From Pseudomonas fluorescens (GTDB taxonomy: Bacteria; Pseudomonadota; Gammaproteobacteria; Pseudomonadales; Pseudomonadaceae): 64,000 nt of DNA. A program made the translations under genes and the position numbers. The notes beneath the pieces were generated by a model, which saw only the letters and a list, made by a program, of their open reading frames with translations, was not told where the DNA came from and ran no database searches. Shown one piece after another: positions 36,949-46,894 of the stretch. The stretch spans positions 682,001 to 746,000 of the forward strand of contig NZ_LT907842.1 in NCBI RefSeq assembly GCF_900215245.1, read 5' to 3'. The stretch's first letter is position 1. Each line of letters starts with the position of its first letter.

Positions 36949-38121
36949 ATGGGGCAGAAAGCCGCCGACATCGCAACCATTGGCCGCATCAGTGCCGTAC
37001 CCGCGATGCTGCAAGTCATCAGTGACATGACCGGCATGCGTTTTGCGGCGGTGGCCCGGGTGACTGACGACTCGTGGACCGCTTGCGCCGTGTTCGACCA
37101 ACTGGCGTTCGGCCTCGACGTCGGTGGCGAACTGGAACTGAACACGACCCTCTGCCACGAAATTCGCGGGTCCCACGTGTCCGTCGTGATCGACAAGGCC
37201 AGCGAAGACCCGCTCTACCACGACCACCACACGCCACGCCTCTACCAGTTTGAAAGTTACATTTCGGTGCCGGTGTTCCGCACCGATGGGCGCTTCTTCG
37301 GCACGATTTGCGCCTTGGACCCAAACCCCGCCCCCCTGCGCAGCAGCACGATCCAATCGACCATGGAGTCGTTCGCCCGTGTGCTTTCCCTGCAGATTGA
37401 AGCGGAGGAAGCGTTGCAAAATACCCAGGCACAACTGCAGGAAGAACGCGGCACCGCAGAACTGCGCGAACAATTCATCGCCGTGCTGGGGCATGACCTG
37501 CGCAACCCGCTGTTCGCCATCAACGTGGGTGCTGAACGGCTGCTGCGCAAGTACCCCAACCCCGCTACCGATCCGCTCGTAGCGCACATCCTCGCCAGCG
37601 GCCGGCGCGCCTCGCAACTGGTCGAGGATGTACTGGACTTCGCCCGCGGGCGAATGGGCAACGGCATTCCACTGAATATCGGCGATTGCGACGGCCTGCA
37701 AGAGGCACTGCTGCATGTGATCTCGGAGGTGCAAAGCGTGCACCCACAGCGGGTGATTCAGGCAAACATCGCTGACCTTCAAGGGGTAAAAGGCGATCGC
37801 GATCGGTTGGCACAGTTGCTCTCCAACCTGGTCGCCAACGCCATCCACCACGGCAGCCAGGACGGCCCGGTGGAAGTCGCCGCGCGGATCGAACACGACC
37901 ATTTCAAACTGACGGTAAAAAACGCCGGGCAGATCAGCGAGCAAGCCTTGCCCCGGTTATTTCAGCCCTACTCACGCCCCGCCACCCACACACCCCAAGC
38001 CGGGCTGGGCCTGGGGCTATACATCGTCGAGCAGATTGCCCTGGCCCACGGTGGAGAACTGAGCGTGTCGACCTCTGAGCAGCACGGCACGGTGTTCAGC
38101 TTCAGCCTGCCGACCCTCTGA
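36949..38121 (+). CDS. Orphan GAF-domain sensor histidine kinase
   Basis: 390 residues, no membrane helix. GAF domain about residues 15-150 (FESYISVPVFRTDGRFFGTICALDP), HisKA with phospho-acceptor His182 in VLGHDLRNPL, and an ATPase domain with N-box LLSNLVANAIHHG and G-box AGLGLGLYIVEQIALAHGG. No response regulator gene is adjacent. The GAF resembles phytochrome-associated GAFs but lacks an obvious chromophore Cys. Its stop (38119-38121) directly abuts the convergent chemoreceptor stop. Confidence 0.88.
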   Translation: MGQKAADIATIGRISAVPAMLQVISDMTGMRFAAVARVTDDSWTACAVFDQLAFGLDVGGELELNTTLCHEIRGSHVSVVIDKASEDPLYHDHHTPRLYQFESYISVPVFRTDGRFFGTICALDPNPAPLRSSTIQSTMESFARVLSLQIEAEEALQNTQAQLQEERGTAELREQFIAVLGHDLRNPLFAINVGAERLLRKYPNPATDPLVAHILASGRRASQLVEDVLDFARGRMGNGIPLNIGDCDGLQEALLHVISEVQSVHPQRVIQANIADLQGVKGDRDRLAQLLSNLVANAIHHGSQDGPVEVAARIEHDHFKLTVKNAGQISEQALPRLFQPYSRPATHTPQAGLGLGLYIVEQIALAHGGELSVSTSEQHGTVFSFSLPTL

Positions 38122-39750
38122 TCAGGCGCCCAGACGCGCCGTCACTTCATTGAGCTCAGCCGACAAGCCTCGCAGGTGCTGGCTGGCCGCCTCCGTGCGC
38201 TGCACATTGTCCATGTTCGACGTGGCCACGGTGGTGATTTGCGTGATATTGCGCGAGATATCTTCAGCCACCGAGGTCTGCTCCTCGGCTGCCGTGGCGA
38301 TCTGGCGGTTCATGTCACGGATCGCCTCCACGGCCAGCGTGATGTGATTGAGCATGGCGCCGGCCTGGGAGACTTTTTCCACACTCTCATCGCTGCACGA
38401 CTGGCCACTGACAATCGCCTCGGCCGCATCCCCCGCGCCGGTTTGCACCGCGTGGATAATCTGGTTGATCTCGATGATCGACGCCGCCGTGCGTTGTGCC
38501 AGGCTGCGCACTTCATCGGCCACCACCGCAAACCCACGGCCTGCTTCACCTGCCCGCGCGGCTTCAATGGCAGCGTTGAGCGCGAGCAGGTTGGTCTGCT
38601 CGGCGATCCCACGGATCACCTCCAGCACTTTGCCAATGCGCACACTGTCGGTTTCCAGGCGACGGATGATGGTGCCGGTGTTGAGGATTTCATTGCGCAT
38701 CTGGCCAATGATGGCGATGGTGACCTTCATCACTTCGCCACCTTCACGGGCCGAATGATCCGCCTCATCGGCGGCGCGCGAGGCACTGGCCGCATGGCGT
38801 GCAACTTCCTGGGCGGTGGCCGACATCTCGGTCATGGCGGTGGCCACCTGGTCGGTGCGGTTGAATTGTTCATGGGTACCGTTGGCCATCTGCCCGGCAA
38901 TCGAACTCAACTCGCCGCTGGCAGTCACCAGGTCGGTGGCGCTGCGTTGCAAGCGGTTGAAGGTTTCCGCGAGGAAGTCGCGCAGCGTATTGGCCGCAGC
39001 GGCCAGATGGCCCAGCTCATCCTGACGGCGGCTGGCAACACGTTCGGCAAAACGACCGTGGCTCAGTTGGGTCACGTAGTCGATCAAGCCGCGAATCGGC
39101 AGGATCAGGTTGCGGTTGATCAGCCACACGCTGAACAGACCGATCACCACACCCGATAGCAACATCACTGCCAGCCCCACCAGCACCGTGCGTTCGGCAT
39201 ACGCGCTGATGGCTTGGGACTGCTGGCTACCCTGGGCGCGCAGGTCACTGACCAGGGCGCTCATCTGCTCACTGGTGGCGCGGTCGACACCTTTGACGGC
39301 CGTGTCGCCCGCCGTCGGGTCGGCACCGGCTGCCAGGTAGGCATCACGCCCCTTCTGATAAGCCACACCCAGCTGCAAGTGTTCCTGACGCAGGCTGTCA
39401 ATGCGCCGGCTCAGGCCGGGGTCATTCTGAGTCTGGCTGACCAGCCGTGTGAGAATACCCTGCACATCGCGTTGCCGGTCCTGGAACTGGCCCCAGTATT
39501 TCTCCAGGTCCTGAGGCTGCTTGCCGCGCAGCAATACGTTTTTCCACTCCTGCACTTGCACCTTGAATTGCAGATTGGCTTCGTCAATCAATTGAGAGGT
39601 GAGCAAGGGCCCTTCGATCAGGCTGCGATAACTTTGCACGCCGTTAGAAAGGAAGTAGAAACAGGCCAGTGCGATCAACAAAATCGCCAGCAGACTGCCA
39701 CTGAGCAGCGACAAAATTTGTGCTCTCAAGGAAGTGCGCAAAATATTCAT
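38122..39750 (-). CDS. Transmembrane methyl-accepting chemotaxis protein
   Basis: 542 residues from the ATG at 39750. TM1 about 11-33, a ~155-residue periplasmic four-helix-like domain, TM2 about 189-211, HAMP 212-265, then the signalling domain with [40 protein letters not shown]. It transmits an external signal to CheA; the ligand is unknown. GAGG lies about 9 bases before the ATG. A consensus FliA promoter precedes the gene, so it belongs to the motility regulon. Confidence 0.9.
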   Translation of the reverse strand: MNILRTSLRAQILSLLSGSLLAILLIALACFYFLSNGVQSYRSLIEGPLLTSQLIDEANLQFKVQVQEWKNVLLRGKQPQDLEKYWGQFQDRQRDVQGILTRLVSQTQNDPGLSRRIDSLRQEHLQLGVAYQKGRDAYLAAGADPTAGDTAVKGVDRATSEQMSALVSDLRAQGSQQSQAISAYAERTVLVGLAVMLLSGVVIGLFSVWLINRNLILPIRGLIDYVTQLSHGRFAERVASRRQDELGHLAAAANTLRDFLAETFNRLQRSATDLVTASGELSSIAGQMANGTHEQFNRTDQVATAMTEMSATAQEVARHAASASRAADEADHSAREGGEVMKVTIAIIGQMRNEILNTGTIIRRLETDSVRIGKVLEVIRGIAEQTNLLALNAAIEAARAGEAGRGFAVVADEVRSLAQRTAASIIEINQIIHAVQTGAGDAAEAIVSGQSCSDESVEKVSQAGAMLNHITLAVEAIRDMNRQIATAAEEQTSVAEDISRNITQITTVATSNMDNVQRTEAASQHLRGLSAELNEVTARLGA

Positions 39751-39843
39751 GGGGGGATGCCTCAAAACAAGGAAAAAGGTGCAAGCACGCCATAACGTCC
39801 CTGTCAGCAAGGCACAGCCCATTTGCAGCGGTCCTTATGCCTT

Positions 39844-39870
39844 GAATCGGCCGTTCTAGAGGCTTCTTGA
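39844..39870 (-). promoter_or_regulatory. FliA (sigma-28) promoter of the chemoreceptor gene
   Basis: Minus strand TCAAGA, 13 bases, GCCGATTC, close to the flagellar sigma consensus TCAAG-N13-GCCGATAA. It lies about 95 bp upstream of the start codon. Confidence 0.72.
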
Positions 39871-40011
39871 ACGATTTCTGACAGGTGGCCAATAAAATGT
39901 CACCTAAACGAAATAAACCGCAAACCGTCACAATTTTGTCAAATTTACTTGCAATGATTCGCCCACGCGAACCTGTGAAACGTCCTACAGGCGCTTTCTC
40001 TGCGAGCCTCC

Positions 40012-41034
40012 ATGAACCACAGCATCGACCACGGCCATCAGGACCCTGATCTGTTTGGCCTGCTTTACGGTTTTCGTTTTCGCCCCGGTGAAAAAGGTGA
40101 GCAGATTGACTCGGCCACTGCGCTCGCGGCACTCCAGGCGCCGCAAGACCCGGAAGAATTCCTCTGGCTGCACCTGAACCTGGCCCACGCGGCATGCGAG
40201 CGCTGGATGAAGGCCAACCTGGCATTGCCGGATGAGTTTTTCGAAGCCCTGCACGAAGGTTCACGCTCCACCCGCATCGAGCACGTCGACTCGGCCCTGC
40301 TGGCGGTGGTCAACGACGTGGTGTTCAATTTCAGCAGCATGGTCTCCTCGGATATCTCCACGCTGTGGGTGTGCGCACGCAGCCGCTTGCTGGTGAGTGC
40401 GCGCCTGCAACCGTTGCACTCGGTGGATAAATTGCGCTCGTCGGTGAAGGCCGGTGAACGCTTCCGTTCGCCGCTGGAATTGTTGGTGCATTTGTTGCGC
40501 GATCAAGGCGAAGTGCTGACACAGATCGTGCGCAAGACCAGCCTCAGCGTCGACCATATCGAAGACCAGTTGCTGTCCTCGCGCCTGTCCACCAACCGCG
40601 CCGAACTCGGCGCCGCACGCCGCGTGCTGGTGCGCCTGCAACGCCTGCTGGCCCTGGAGCCGGGGTCGCTGCTGCGCCTGCTCAACCGCCCGCCGCAGTG
40701 GCTGCAAAAGGAAGACGTGAAGGAGTTGCGCAAATCCACCGAGGAGTTTGCGCTGATCATCAACGACCTGACCGCGTTGGGTGAGCGCATCAAGCTGTTG
40801 CAGGAAGAAATCGCCGCTAACCTGAATGAACAAAGTAACCGTACGCTGTTCACCCTCACGGTGGTGACGGTGCTGGCGCTGCCGATCAATATCATTGCCG
40901 GGTTTTTCGGTATGAACGTGGGGGGTGTGCCGCTTTCGACTGACCCGGAGGGGTTCTGGATTCTGGTGGCGTTGGTGGCGACGTTTACCTTGATTGCCGG
41001 GCGCTGGGCTTTCCGCAAGCGCAAGGATTATTGA
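40012..41034 (+). CDS. zntB: CorA-family zinc transporter ZntB
   Basis: 340 residues. A long cytoplasmic N-terminal domain (residues 1-~280, with coiled-coil helices) is followed by two C-terminal helices and the CorA signature GMN in AGFFGMNVGGVP. The sequence around it (VGGVP instead of the Mg-type loop) and the overall match favour ZntB-type transport of zinc over magnesium CorA. Single gene, divergent from the chemoreceptor. Confidence 0.82.
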   Translation: MNHSIDHGHQDPDLFGLLYGFRFRPGEKGEQIDSATALAALQAPQDPEEFLWLHLNLAHAACERWMKANLALPDEFFEALHEGSRSTRIEHVDSALLAVVNDVVFNFSSMVSSDISTLWVCARSRLLVSARLQPLHSVDKLRSSVKAGERFRSPLELLVHLLRDQGEVLTQIVRKTSLSVDHIEDQLLSSRLSTNRAELGAARRVLVRLQRLLALEPGSLLRLLNRPPQWLQKEDVKELRKSTEEFALIINDLTALGERIKLLQEEIAANLNEQSNRTLFTLTVVTVLALPINIIAGFFGMNVGGVPLSTDPEGFWILVALVATFTLIAGRWAFRKRKDY

Positions 41035-41084
41035 GCCGCGTCTCGACCTGAAAGGGGATCAAGGGTGGGAACTGGCTTGTTTGT

Positions 41085-42245
41085 GATAGCCATAGGTATA
41101 TACGTGTTTTTTACGGATTGAGTGCTGTGGTTGTCGGGGGCGCGCTGGGTACATATCCGTTGTTTGGGTCACGGCCGCAATGGGTTCCGCCCTTACGGCG
41201 GGTCACTTTGGAAAAGCCCCAAAGTAACCAAAGGGCTCTTGCCCCACCACTCGGCACCTCGCCTAGGCTCGGTGTGCCCTCGCTCCGGCTTTGGACCGTG
41301 GGCCGCCGCCATGGGCCATCCTTGGCCCATCGCGGCTAACCCGGCGTCCTGCCGGGTTACCCACGCTCCAAAGCCTGCGTTCGGCCAGCGTGGTTAACGG
41401 GGCGCCTAAGATCAAAGTCAAAAGCAAAGCACGGCGGCCTGACAGCCGACCTGAGTGGTTAGATCAAAAGCGCAAGCGAAGTGGTGTGTCAGTTGATGGA
41501 GTGGGTGACTGGCACACCGCATTCGCGAGCAAGCCCGCTCCCACATTTTGAACGGGGTACATCAGGCAGAGGGTGGGCTGCTCTTTAGACTGTACTGGGT
41601 CAATCTGGGAGCTAGTATGGGGTCTACTGCTGGGTATGACTGATGTATCGAGGTGTCTGTATCGCAGGCAAGCCAGCTCCCACAGAAAAGCAGAGCACTG
41701 CGGTGCTGGCAGCTGAACTCGGTCAACATTGTGGGAGCGGGCTTGCTCGCGAATGCGGTGGGGCAGTTACAAATAAGCCGACTGGCACACCGCTTTCGCG
41801 AGCAAGCCCGCTCCCACATTTGGAACTCATTTCATCCGGTAAAGTGCTGTTGCTGTGCTCTTGCCCTGCTTTTGCTTCAACCACTCAGGCCGGCTGTCAG
41901 GCCGCCGTGCTCTGCTTTTGATCTGCTGTTGATCTTGATCTGACAGGCCCCGTTAACCACGCTGGCCGAACGCAGGCTTGAATCCGTGGGTAACCCGGCA
42001 GGACGCCGGGTTAGCCGCACTGGGCCAAGGATGGCCCATTGCGGCGGCCCACGGATTCAAGCCGGAGTGAGGGCATGCCGAGCCTAAGCGAGGCACCGAG
42101 TGGTGGGGCAAAGACCTTTTGGTTACTTTTGGGGCGTTTGCCAAAAGTGACCCGCTGTAAGAGCGGAACCCATAGCCGCCGTTACCGCAGCAACGGATAT
42201 GTACCCAATCCACCGAAACGCCTCAGAGCAACCCAAAGCCTTGCG
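41085..42245. repeat. Composite palindromic repeat, copy A
   Basis: Two inward-facing arms of about 340 bp (41147-41475 and 41868-42206) are imperfect inverted copies that begin with GGGTACATATCCGTTG. Each arm holds two stable hairpins (TAACCCGGC-N5-GCCGGGTTA and ATGGGCCA-TCCT-TGGCCCAT). The ~390-bp core carries REP ends at 41517-41544 and 41660-41683 and a full REPIN at 41731-41817. No transposase. Frames of 86-91 codons in the arms are probably not genes. Confidence 0.85.
41731..41817. repeat. REPIN in the core of composite repeat A
   Basis: Inverted pair GTGGGAGCGGGCTTGCTCGC ... GCGAGCAAGCCCGCTCCCAC. Confidence 0.88.
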
Positions 42246-42427
42246 CAGATACCAATGCCCATCCCCAAGCAAACAGGCGCCCCAATCAATCTCACTATGA
42301 CATCATTTTTGCCGGGCTTTGTAGACCAGCGGCAGCCTCAATCCTTTAAACACTGACCTACCGCAGCATCTCTGTAACATTCTGCAATGATCATGAATGC
42401 CATCCTCCTCACACTGGATGCTCCGGC

Positions 42428-44044
42428 ATGGCCACCCCTTCCCTGACTGCCTCCTCCACCGCCTCACACGCAGACCCCAAACCCAGGCTCGAGAAGAAAC
42501 CCGGCCTGTTGACGGTGATCGTGTTCTTCGCCGTACTGGCCATGGGCCTATTGTTCACAGCCTACAGCCTGATGCATGACATGCACGAACTGGGCACGGT
42601 GGTCACCACTTGGACGCCATTCCTGCTGCTCGGCGTAGCCCTGTTGATCGCGCTGGGCTTTGAGTTCGTCAACGGCTTCCACGACACCGCCAACGCGGTG
42701 GCAACGGTGATCTACACCAACTCGCTGCCGCCGCAATTTGCGGTGGTGTGGTCGGGCTTTTTCAACTTCCTCGGCGTGTTGCTCTCCAGCGGCGCCGTGG
42801 CGTTCGGCATTATCGCGCTGCTGCCCGTGGAGCTGATTTTGCAGGTCGGCTCATCCGCCGGTTTCGCAATGATCTTTGCCCTGCTGATTGCCGCCATCCT
42901 GTGGAACCTGGGCACTTGGTGGCTGGGCTTGCCGGCCTCGTCGTCGCACACGCTGATCGGTTCGATCATCGGCGTCGGCGTGGCGAATGCCTTGATGCAC
43001 GGGCGTGACGGCACCAGCGGCGTGGACTGGAGCCAAGCGATCAAGATCGGGTATGCCCTGCTGCTGTCGCCGCTGATCGGCTTCGCCTTTGCCGCCTTGC
43101 TGTTGCTGGCCCTGCGCGCCTTTGTGAAAAACCGCGCGCTGTACAAAGCGCCAAAGGGCGACATCCCGCCGCCATGGTGGATTCGTGGCATGTTGATCGT
43201 CACCTGCACCGGTGTGTCCTTCGCCCACGGTTCCAACGATGGCCAGAAAGGCATGGGCTTGATCATGCTGATCCTGGTCGGCACCCTGCCGATGGCCTAT
43301 GCGCTGAACCGCACCATGCCCGCCGAGCAGTCATTGCAGTTTGCGGCGGTGGCCGAAGTGACCCAGGTCGCCCTGGTAAAAAACGCGCCGCAAGCATTGC
43401 CGGGTGATCCGCGCCCGATCCTCTCGACCTACGTGCGTACCAAGGAAGCCACGCCAGAACTGGTGCCGGCCCTCGCTGCCCTCGCCGGCCAGATCGGTGA
43501 TGAAGTAAAAGGCTACGGCTCCCTGGCCAAAGTCCCCGCCGAAGCCGTAGGCAACGTGCGTAACGACATGTACCTGACCAGCGAAACCATTCGCCTGATG
43601 GACAAGGACAAGGTCGGCAATTTCGACGCTGATACCCAAGGCAAGCTGCAACTGTTCAAGCAACAGATCGACAATTCCACACGCTTTATTCCGCTGTGGG
43701 TGAAGATCGCCGTGGCCATCGCCCTCGGCCTGGGCACCATGGTGGGCTGGAAGCGCATCGTGGTGACCGTGGGTGAAAAAATCGGCAAAACCCACATGAC
43801 TTACGCGCAAGGTGCCTCGGCCGAGACGGTGGCGATGCTGACGATTGGCGCAGCGGATATGTTCGGGCTACCGGTGTCGACCACTCACGTATTGTCGTCG
43901 GGTGTGGCCGGGACCATGGTCGCAAATGGCGGCGGGTTGCAGATGAAGACCATCCGCAACCTGCTGATGGCTTGGGTACTGACCTTGCCGGCGGCGATCT
44001 TGTTGTCGGGAAGTTTGTACTGGCTGTTCACCAAACTGTTCTGA
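42428..44044 (+). CDS. Low-affinity inorganic phosphate transporter, Pit family
   Basis: 538 residues with about ten membrane helices. The two inverted PiT signatures are clear: GFEFVNGFHDTANAVATVIYT in the N-terminal half and GLPVSTTHVLSSGVAGTM in the C-terminal half, plus VSFAHGSNDGQKGMG. A soluble loop of ~130 residues lies between. It imports phosphate, usually as a metal-phosphate complex, with protons. The start ATG is 42428; the region in front holds no convincing Pho box. Confidence 0.92.
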   Translation: MATPSLTASSTASHADPKPRLEKKPGLLTVIVFFAVLAMGLLFTAYSLMHDMHELGTVVTTWTPFLLLGVALLIALGFEFVNGFHDTANAVATVIYTNSLPPQFAVVWSGFFNFLGVLLSSGAVAFGIIALLPVELILQVGSSAGFAMIFALLIAAILWNLGTWWLGLPASSSHTLIGSIIGVGVANALMHGRDGTSGVDWSQAIKIGYALLLSPLIGFAFAALLLLALRAFVKNRALYKAPKGDIPPPWWIRGMLIVTCTGVSFAHGSNDGQKGMGLIMLILVGTLPMAYALNRTMPAEQSLQFAAVAEVTQVALVKNAPQALPGDPRPILSTYVRTKEATPELVPALAALAGQIGDEVKGYGSLAKVPAEAVGNVRNDMYLTSETIRLMDKDKVGNFDADTQGKLQLFKQQIDNSTRFIPLWVKIAVAIALGLGTMVGWKRIVVTVGEKIGKTHMTYAQGASAETVAMLTIGAADMFGLPVSTTHVLSSGVAGTMVANGGGLQMKTIRNLLMAWVLTLPAAILLSGSLYWLFTKLF

Positions 44045-44063
44045 CACAACCCCGCTTAAAAAT

Positions 44064-44106
44064 GTGGGAGCTGACCCGCCGCTATCGCAGGCAAGCCAGC
44101 TCCCAC
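44064..44106. repeat. Short REP hairpin
   Basis: GTGGGAGCTG ... CCAGCTCCCAC with a loop of about 20 bases, a shortened REPIN between the convergent phosphate transporter and pxpC. Confidence 0.8.
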
Positions 44107-44122
44107 AAGAGTTTATGGTGTG

Positions 44123-45097
44123 TCAGGAGGTGAACAGTCCAGCCATTGCCTTCAGGCGTTTTTTGTACACCCGCCGCGCCTCCAGCGCTTCTTCCAACGT
44201 CACCGCCACAAACCCCGCCCGCTGGTTCGGCTGCATCTGCCCGATCAAGTCCAGGTCCGCACTGATCACCGTGCCGATCATCGCGTAGCCACCGCCCGAC
44301 ACCGCATCCCTGTGCAACACAATCGGCTCCAGCCCCGCCGGCACCTGGATCGAGCCAATCGGGTAACAACTGTCGACGATATTCGACGGGTCGGACCCCG
44401 CGCCAAACGGTTGCTCCCGTGGCTGAAAGCTCAACGCGCTGCCGCCTTTGAAGCGATAGCCGATGCGGTCCGCCTCGGAACCCACGGTCCATGGCTCGGC
44501 AAAAAAACTGCTTTTGGCCGCGTCTGTCAGGCGCTCGTAATACAGGCCTGGCACCACGCGCAAGGTCACGTCGCCACCGACTGAACGCCGCAGCGCCATT
44601 GGCAAACTATTGCCCGCACGGCCCTCGCCGCTCGGCTCACCGATCGGCAGTTCATCGCCTTCCTGCAAGCGCCGCCCCTGGAACCCACCGAGTGCACCCA
44701 GGGTGTACGTCGAGCGACTGCCGAGCACCAGCGGCACCTCAATACCGCCTGCCACCGCCAGGTAAGTCCGCGCGCCGGCCTTGGGAAATTCAAAGCGCAA
44801 CACCTGCCCGGCACGCACCTGAAACGCGGTGTCCTGGTGCACCACTTCACCGTCCAGACGCGGCGACATGAGCGCACCGCTGAGTGCCACCAGCGCGTCC
44901 TGTCGGAACTCAAGTTCGGGGCCGATCAAGGTGCACTCCAGGCCCGCCGCACCACTCGGATTGCCCACCAGATGGTTGGCCGCACTCAACGCGTATTGGT
45001 CCAGCGCGCCCGACGGTGGAATGCCCAAGTGGTAATAGCCTTCACGGCCAAGATCCTGCACGGACGTGGCGAGGCCGGGTTTGCGGACTTTGATCAT
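44123..45097 (-). CDS. pxpC: 5-oxoprolinase subunit PxpC
   Basis: 324 residues of the biotin-dependent carboxyltransferase-like family (KipA/PxpC). Characteristic: PGLATSVQDLGREGYYHLGIPPSGALDQYAL at the N-terminus, GGIEVPLVLGSRSTYTLGALGGFQGR in the middle. With PxpA and PxpB it hydrolyses the damage product 5-oxoproline to glutamate using ATP. Start overlaps the pxpB stop (ATGA). Confidence 0.93.
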   Translation of the reverse strand: MIKVRKPGLATSVQDLGREGYYHLGIPPSGALDQYALSAANHLVGNPSGAAGLECTLIGPELEFRQDALVALSGALMSPRLDGEVVHQDTAFQVRAGQVLRFEFPKAGARTYLAVAGGIEVPLVLGSRSTYTLGALGGFQGRRLQEGDELPIGEPSGEGRAGNSLPMALRRSVGGDVTLRVVPGLYYERLTDAAKSSFFAEPWTVGSEADRIGYRFKGGSALSFQPREQPFGAGSDPSNIVDSCYPIGSIQVPAGLEPIVLHRDAVSGGGYAMIGTVISADLDLIGQMQPNQRAGFVAVTLEEALEARRVYKKRLKAMAGLFTS

Positions 45098-45972
45098 GCC
45101 AGCGCCTCCTGCAGGGTTTTCGGATAGCCGACGGGGTCGGCGAGAAACGCGTCGAGGGAAAATTCCACCGGGCGGATGCGCAAGTCGAAACGTCCTGCGT
45201 CCACCTCAGCAACCGCCAGGTCATACGCATCGCGGTCCATGGGTTTGAACTGCACGATGTCACCGGGCCGAAAGAACACCATGTGTTCCTTGAGGTACGC
45301 CAACTGCTGGGCCGGGTCGTAGATCGGTGCCGGGGTCACCCCAAACATCTGGTAACCGCCCGCGCCGCGTACCGAGTAGATGCAGCCAAAACAGCCGCCA
45401 TGGCCGAGGGTCAATTTGGGCGTGTCGGTGCGCGGGCGCAGGTACTTGGGCACCTGTAATTGCCGTTCGCGCTCGACCATCTGGAACATGAAAGGCAGGC
45501 CCGCGACAAAGCCAACCATCGACACAAACCACGGCGCGCCGCTGTGGGCGGCGATAAACGCGTCGACGTCAGCCAAACCATTGATGCGCGCGGCGTATTC
45601 CAGATCGGTGCCCGTGGGGTCTTGATGCCGGTCGCGAAAACGCATCAGGGTTTCATGGGTCCACGGGTCGTTATAGAGCACCGGGATTTCGATGATGCGC
45701 GTGTGCAAGGTGCGTTCGGCCACCGCTTGGGCTTCAGCGCTCTGCACGGCGTCGAGCAGCACGTGTGGCGCGATGCGGTCAGGGTCGAAGCGAATCTGGA
45801 ACGACGCATTGGCCAGGCACACGTCCAGCACGCCTTCCAGCGCCAGGCGCTCCACGGCGCGGGTCACGGCCATGCCTTTGAAAAAGGCCTCCAGGGACAT
45901 GCTGTCGCTGACCTCGGCAAACAGGTGTTCATCACCGCCGAAGCTGTAGCGGATGGGGGACGTTTGAGCCAT
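45094..45972 (-). CDS. pxpB: 5-oxoprolinase subunit PxpB
   Basis: 292 residues from the ATG at 45972 (MAQTSPIRYSFGGDEHLF). KipI-like: FVAGLPFMFQMVERER, then GHGGCFGCIYSVRGAGGYQMFGVTP. It partners PxpC. The frame extends 35 codons further upstream without family similarity. It is preceded by pxpA with 58 bp between. Confidence 0.92.
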   Translation of the reverse strand: MAQTSPIRYSFGGDEHLFAEVSDSMSLEAFFKGMAVTRAVERLALEGVLDVCLANASFQIRFDPDRIAPHVLLDAVQSAEAQAVAERTLHTRIIEIPVLYNDPWTHETLMRFRDRHQDPTGTDLEYAARINGLADVDAFIAAHSGAPWFVSMVGFVAGLPFMFQMVERERQLQVPKYLRPRTDTPKLTLGHGGCFGCIYSVRGAGGYQMFGVTPAPIYDPAQQLAYLKEHMVFFRPGDIVQFKPMDRDAYDLAVAEVDAGRFDLRIRPVEFSLDAFLADPVGYPKTLQEALA

Positions 45973-46030
45973 GTCTGTTCCTCTTGGAATCATTGTAGAA
46001 AGGCAGGCAAAAAGTACAGGTTGGACCTTC

Positions 46031-46789
46031 TTATTGAGGCGTTCTGACGACAATGCCCGCCTGGTCCAAGGCTTCACGGGTGGCCTCGACCAATTCGAGG
46101 GCGCCGGGGGTGTCGCTGTGCAGGCAGATGGAATCGAATTCGATCAACAGGTCTTCGCCTTCCACCGTGCGCACGCGCCCGGTCTGACAGGCACGCAGGA
46201 CCCGCGCCGCAACGGTGGCAGGATCCAGCGCGCGCACTGTGCGCGTAAATACGATGGAGCCACTTAGATCGTACTCACGGTCGGCGTAAAACTCGCGCAC
46301 CACCGGTTGCCCGAGCTCCTTGGCGACGCGCCAGATCACCGAGTTGGGCATGCAGTACAGCAAGAGTGTCGGCTCAATGATTTGCAGGTTTTGCACCAGC
46401 AGCCGCGCGGCTTCTTCATCGCGGGCCAGGTGCATATAGAGCGCGCCGTGGGGCTTGATGTGTTGCAGCGTGAGGCCTTGGGCGCGGGCGATTTCGCGCA
46501 GGGCGCCGAGTTGGTAGAGCATGTCGTCCACCAGCTCCTGGGCCGGTGCATTGATATGCCGGCGGCCAAACCCGACCAGGTCGCGAAAGCCCGGATGCGC
46601 GCCGATGGCGACACCCAGTTGCTTGGCGCGCTCGACGGTACGGCGCATGGTGCCGGGGTCGCCGGCGTGGAAACCGGTGGCGATGTTGGCCGAGCTGATA
46701 TAAGCCATCAGCTCCGCGTCAACCCCATCGCCGATGGTCCAGGGGCCGAAGCCTTCGCCCATGTCTGAATTGAAATCCACTGCCTGCAT
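46031..46789 (-). CDS. pxpA: 5-oxoprolinase subunit PxpA (LamB/YcsF family)
   Basis: 252 residues. The family signature is at the N-terminus ([18 protein letters not shown]) and [17 protein letters not shown] follows; [12 protein letters not shown] marks the middle. It is the first gene of pxpA-pxpB-pxpC. The minus-strand frame is open far upstream through the LysR gene, but family length and the conserved start select the ATG at 46789. Confidence 0.93.
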   Translation of the reverse strand: MQAVDFNSDMGEGFGPWTIGDGVDAELMAYISSANIATGFHAGDPGTMRRTVERAKQLGVAIGAHPGFRDLVGFGRRHINAPAQELVDDMLYQLGALREIARAQGLTLQHIKPHGALYMHLARDEEAARLLVQNLQIIEPTLLLYCMPNSVIWRVAKELGQPVVREFYADREYDLSGSIVFTRTVRALDPATVAARVLRACQTGRVRTVEGEDLLIEFDSICLHSDTPGALELVEATREALDQAGIVVRTPQ

Positions 46790-46852
46790 CGGGAATTGCT
46801 CCGCCAAAGGTGATGCGAGGAAAGTAGGCTGGGGCTTGACCCCTTGGGAAGA

Positions 46853-46880
46853 TCTATTATCAGATGACCTATCTTCTGAA
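46853..46880. promoter_or_regulatory. Candidate LysR binding site in the pxpA/LysR intergenic region
   Basis: Imperfect dyad ATCAGAT-GACCT-ATCTTCTGA in the 105-bp gap between the divergent starts, with AT-rich flanks typical of overlapping divergent promoters. Confidence 0.4.
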
Positions 46881-46894
46881 AAACAGATAAAGCC

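Noticed and set aside
41500..41530. Sigma-54 promoter
   Set aside because: TGGCAC-N5 is followed by ATTC, not TTGC, and belongs to REP-flanking sequence that recurs without a gene downstream.
41953..42213. 86-codon minus-strand frame identical to the one at 62382-62642
   Set aside because: It lies in the arms of the composite repeat, has no ribosome site of note, and its identity follows from the DNA repeat. The opposite arm gives a similar frame with changes unlike coding selection.
42380..42427. Pho box upstream of the phosphate transporter
   Set aside because: CTGTAAC and CTGCAAT occur near 42370-42390 but with 3-base spacing where the consensus repeat needs 4, and only partial matches.
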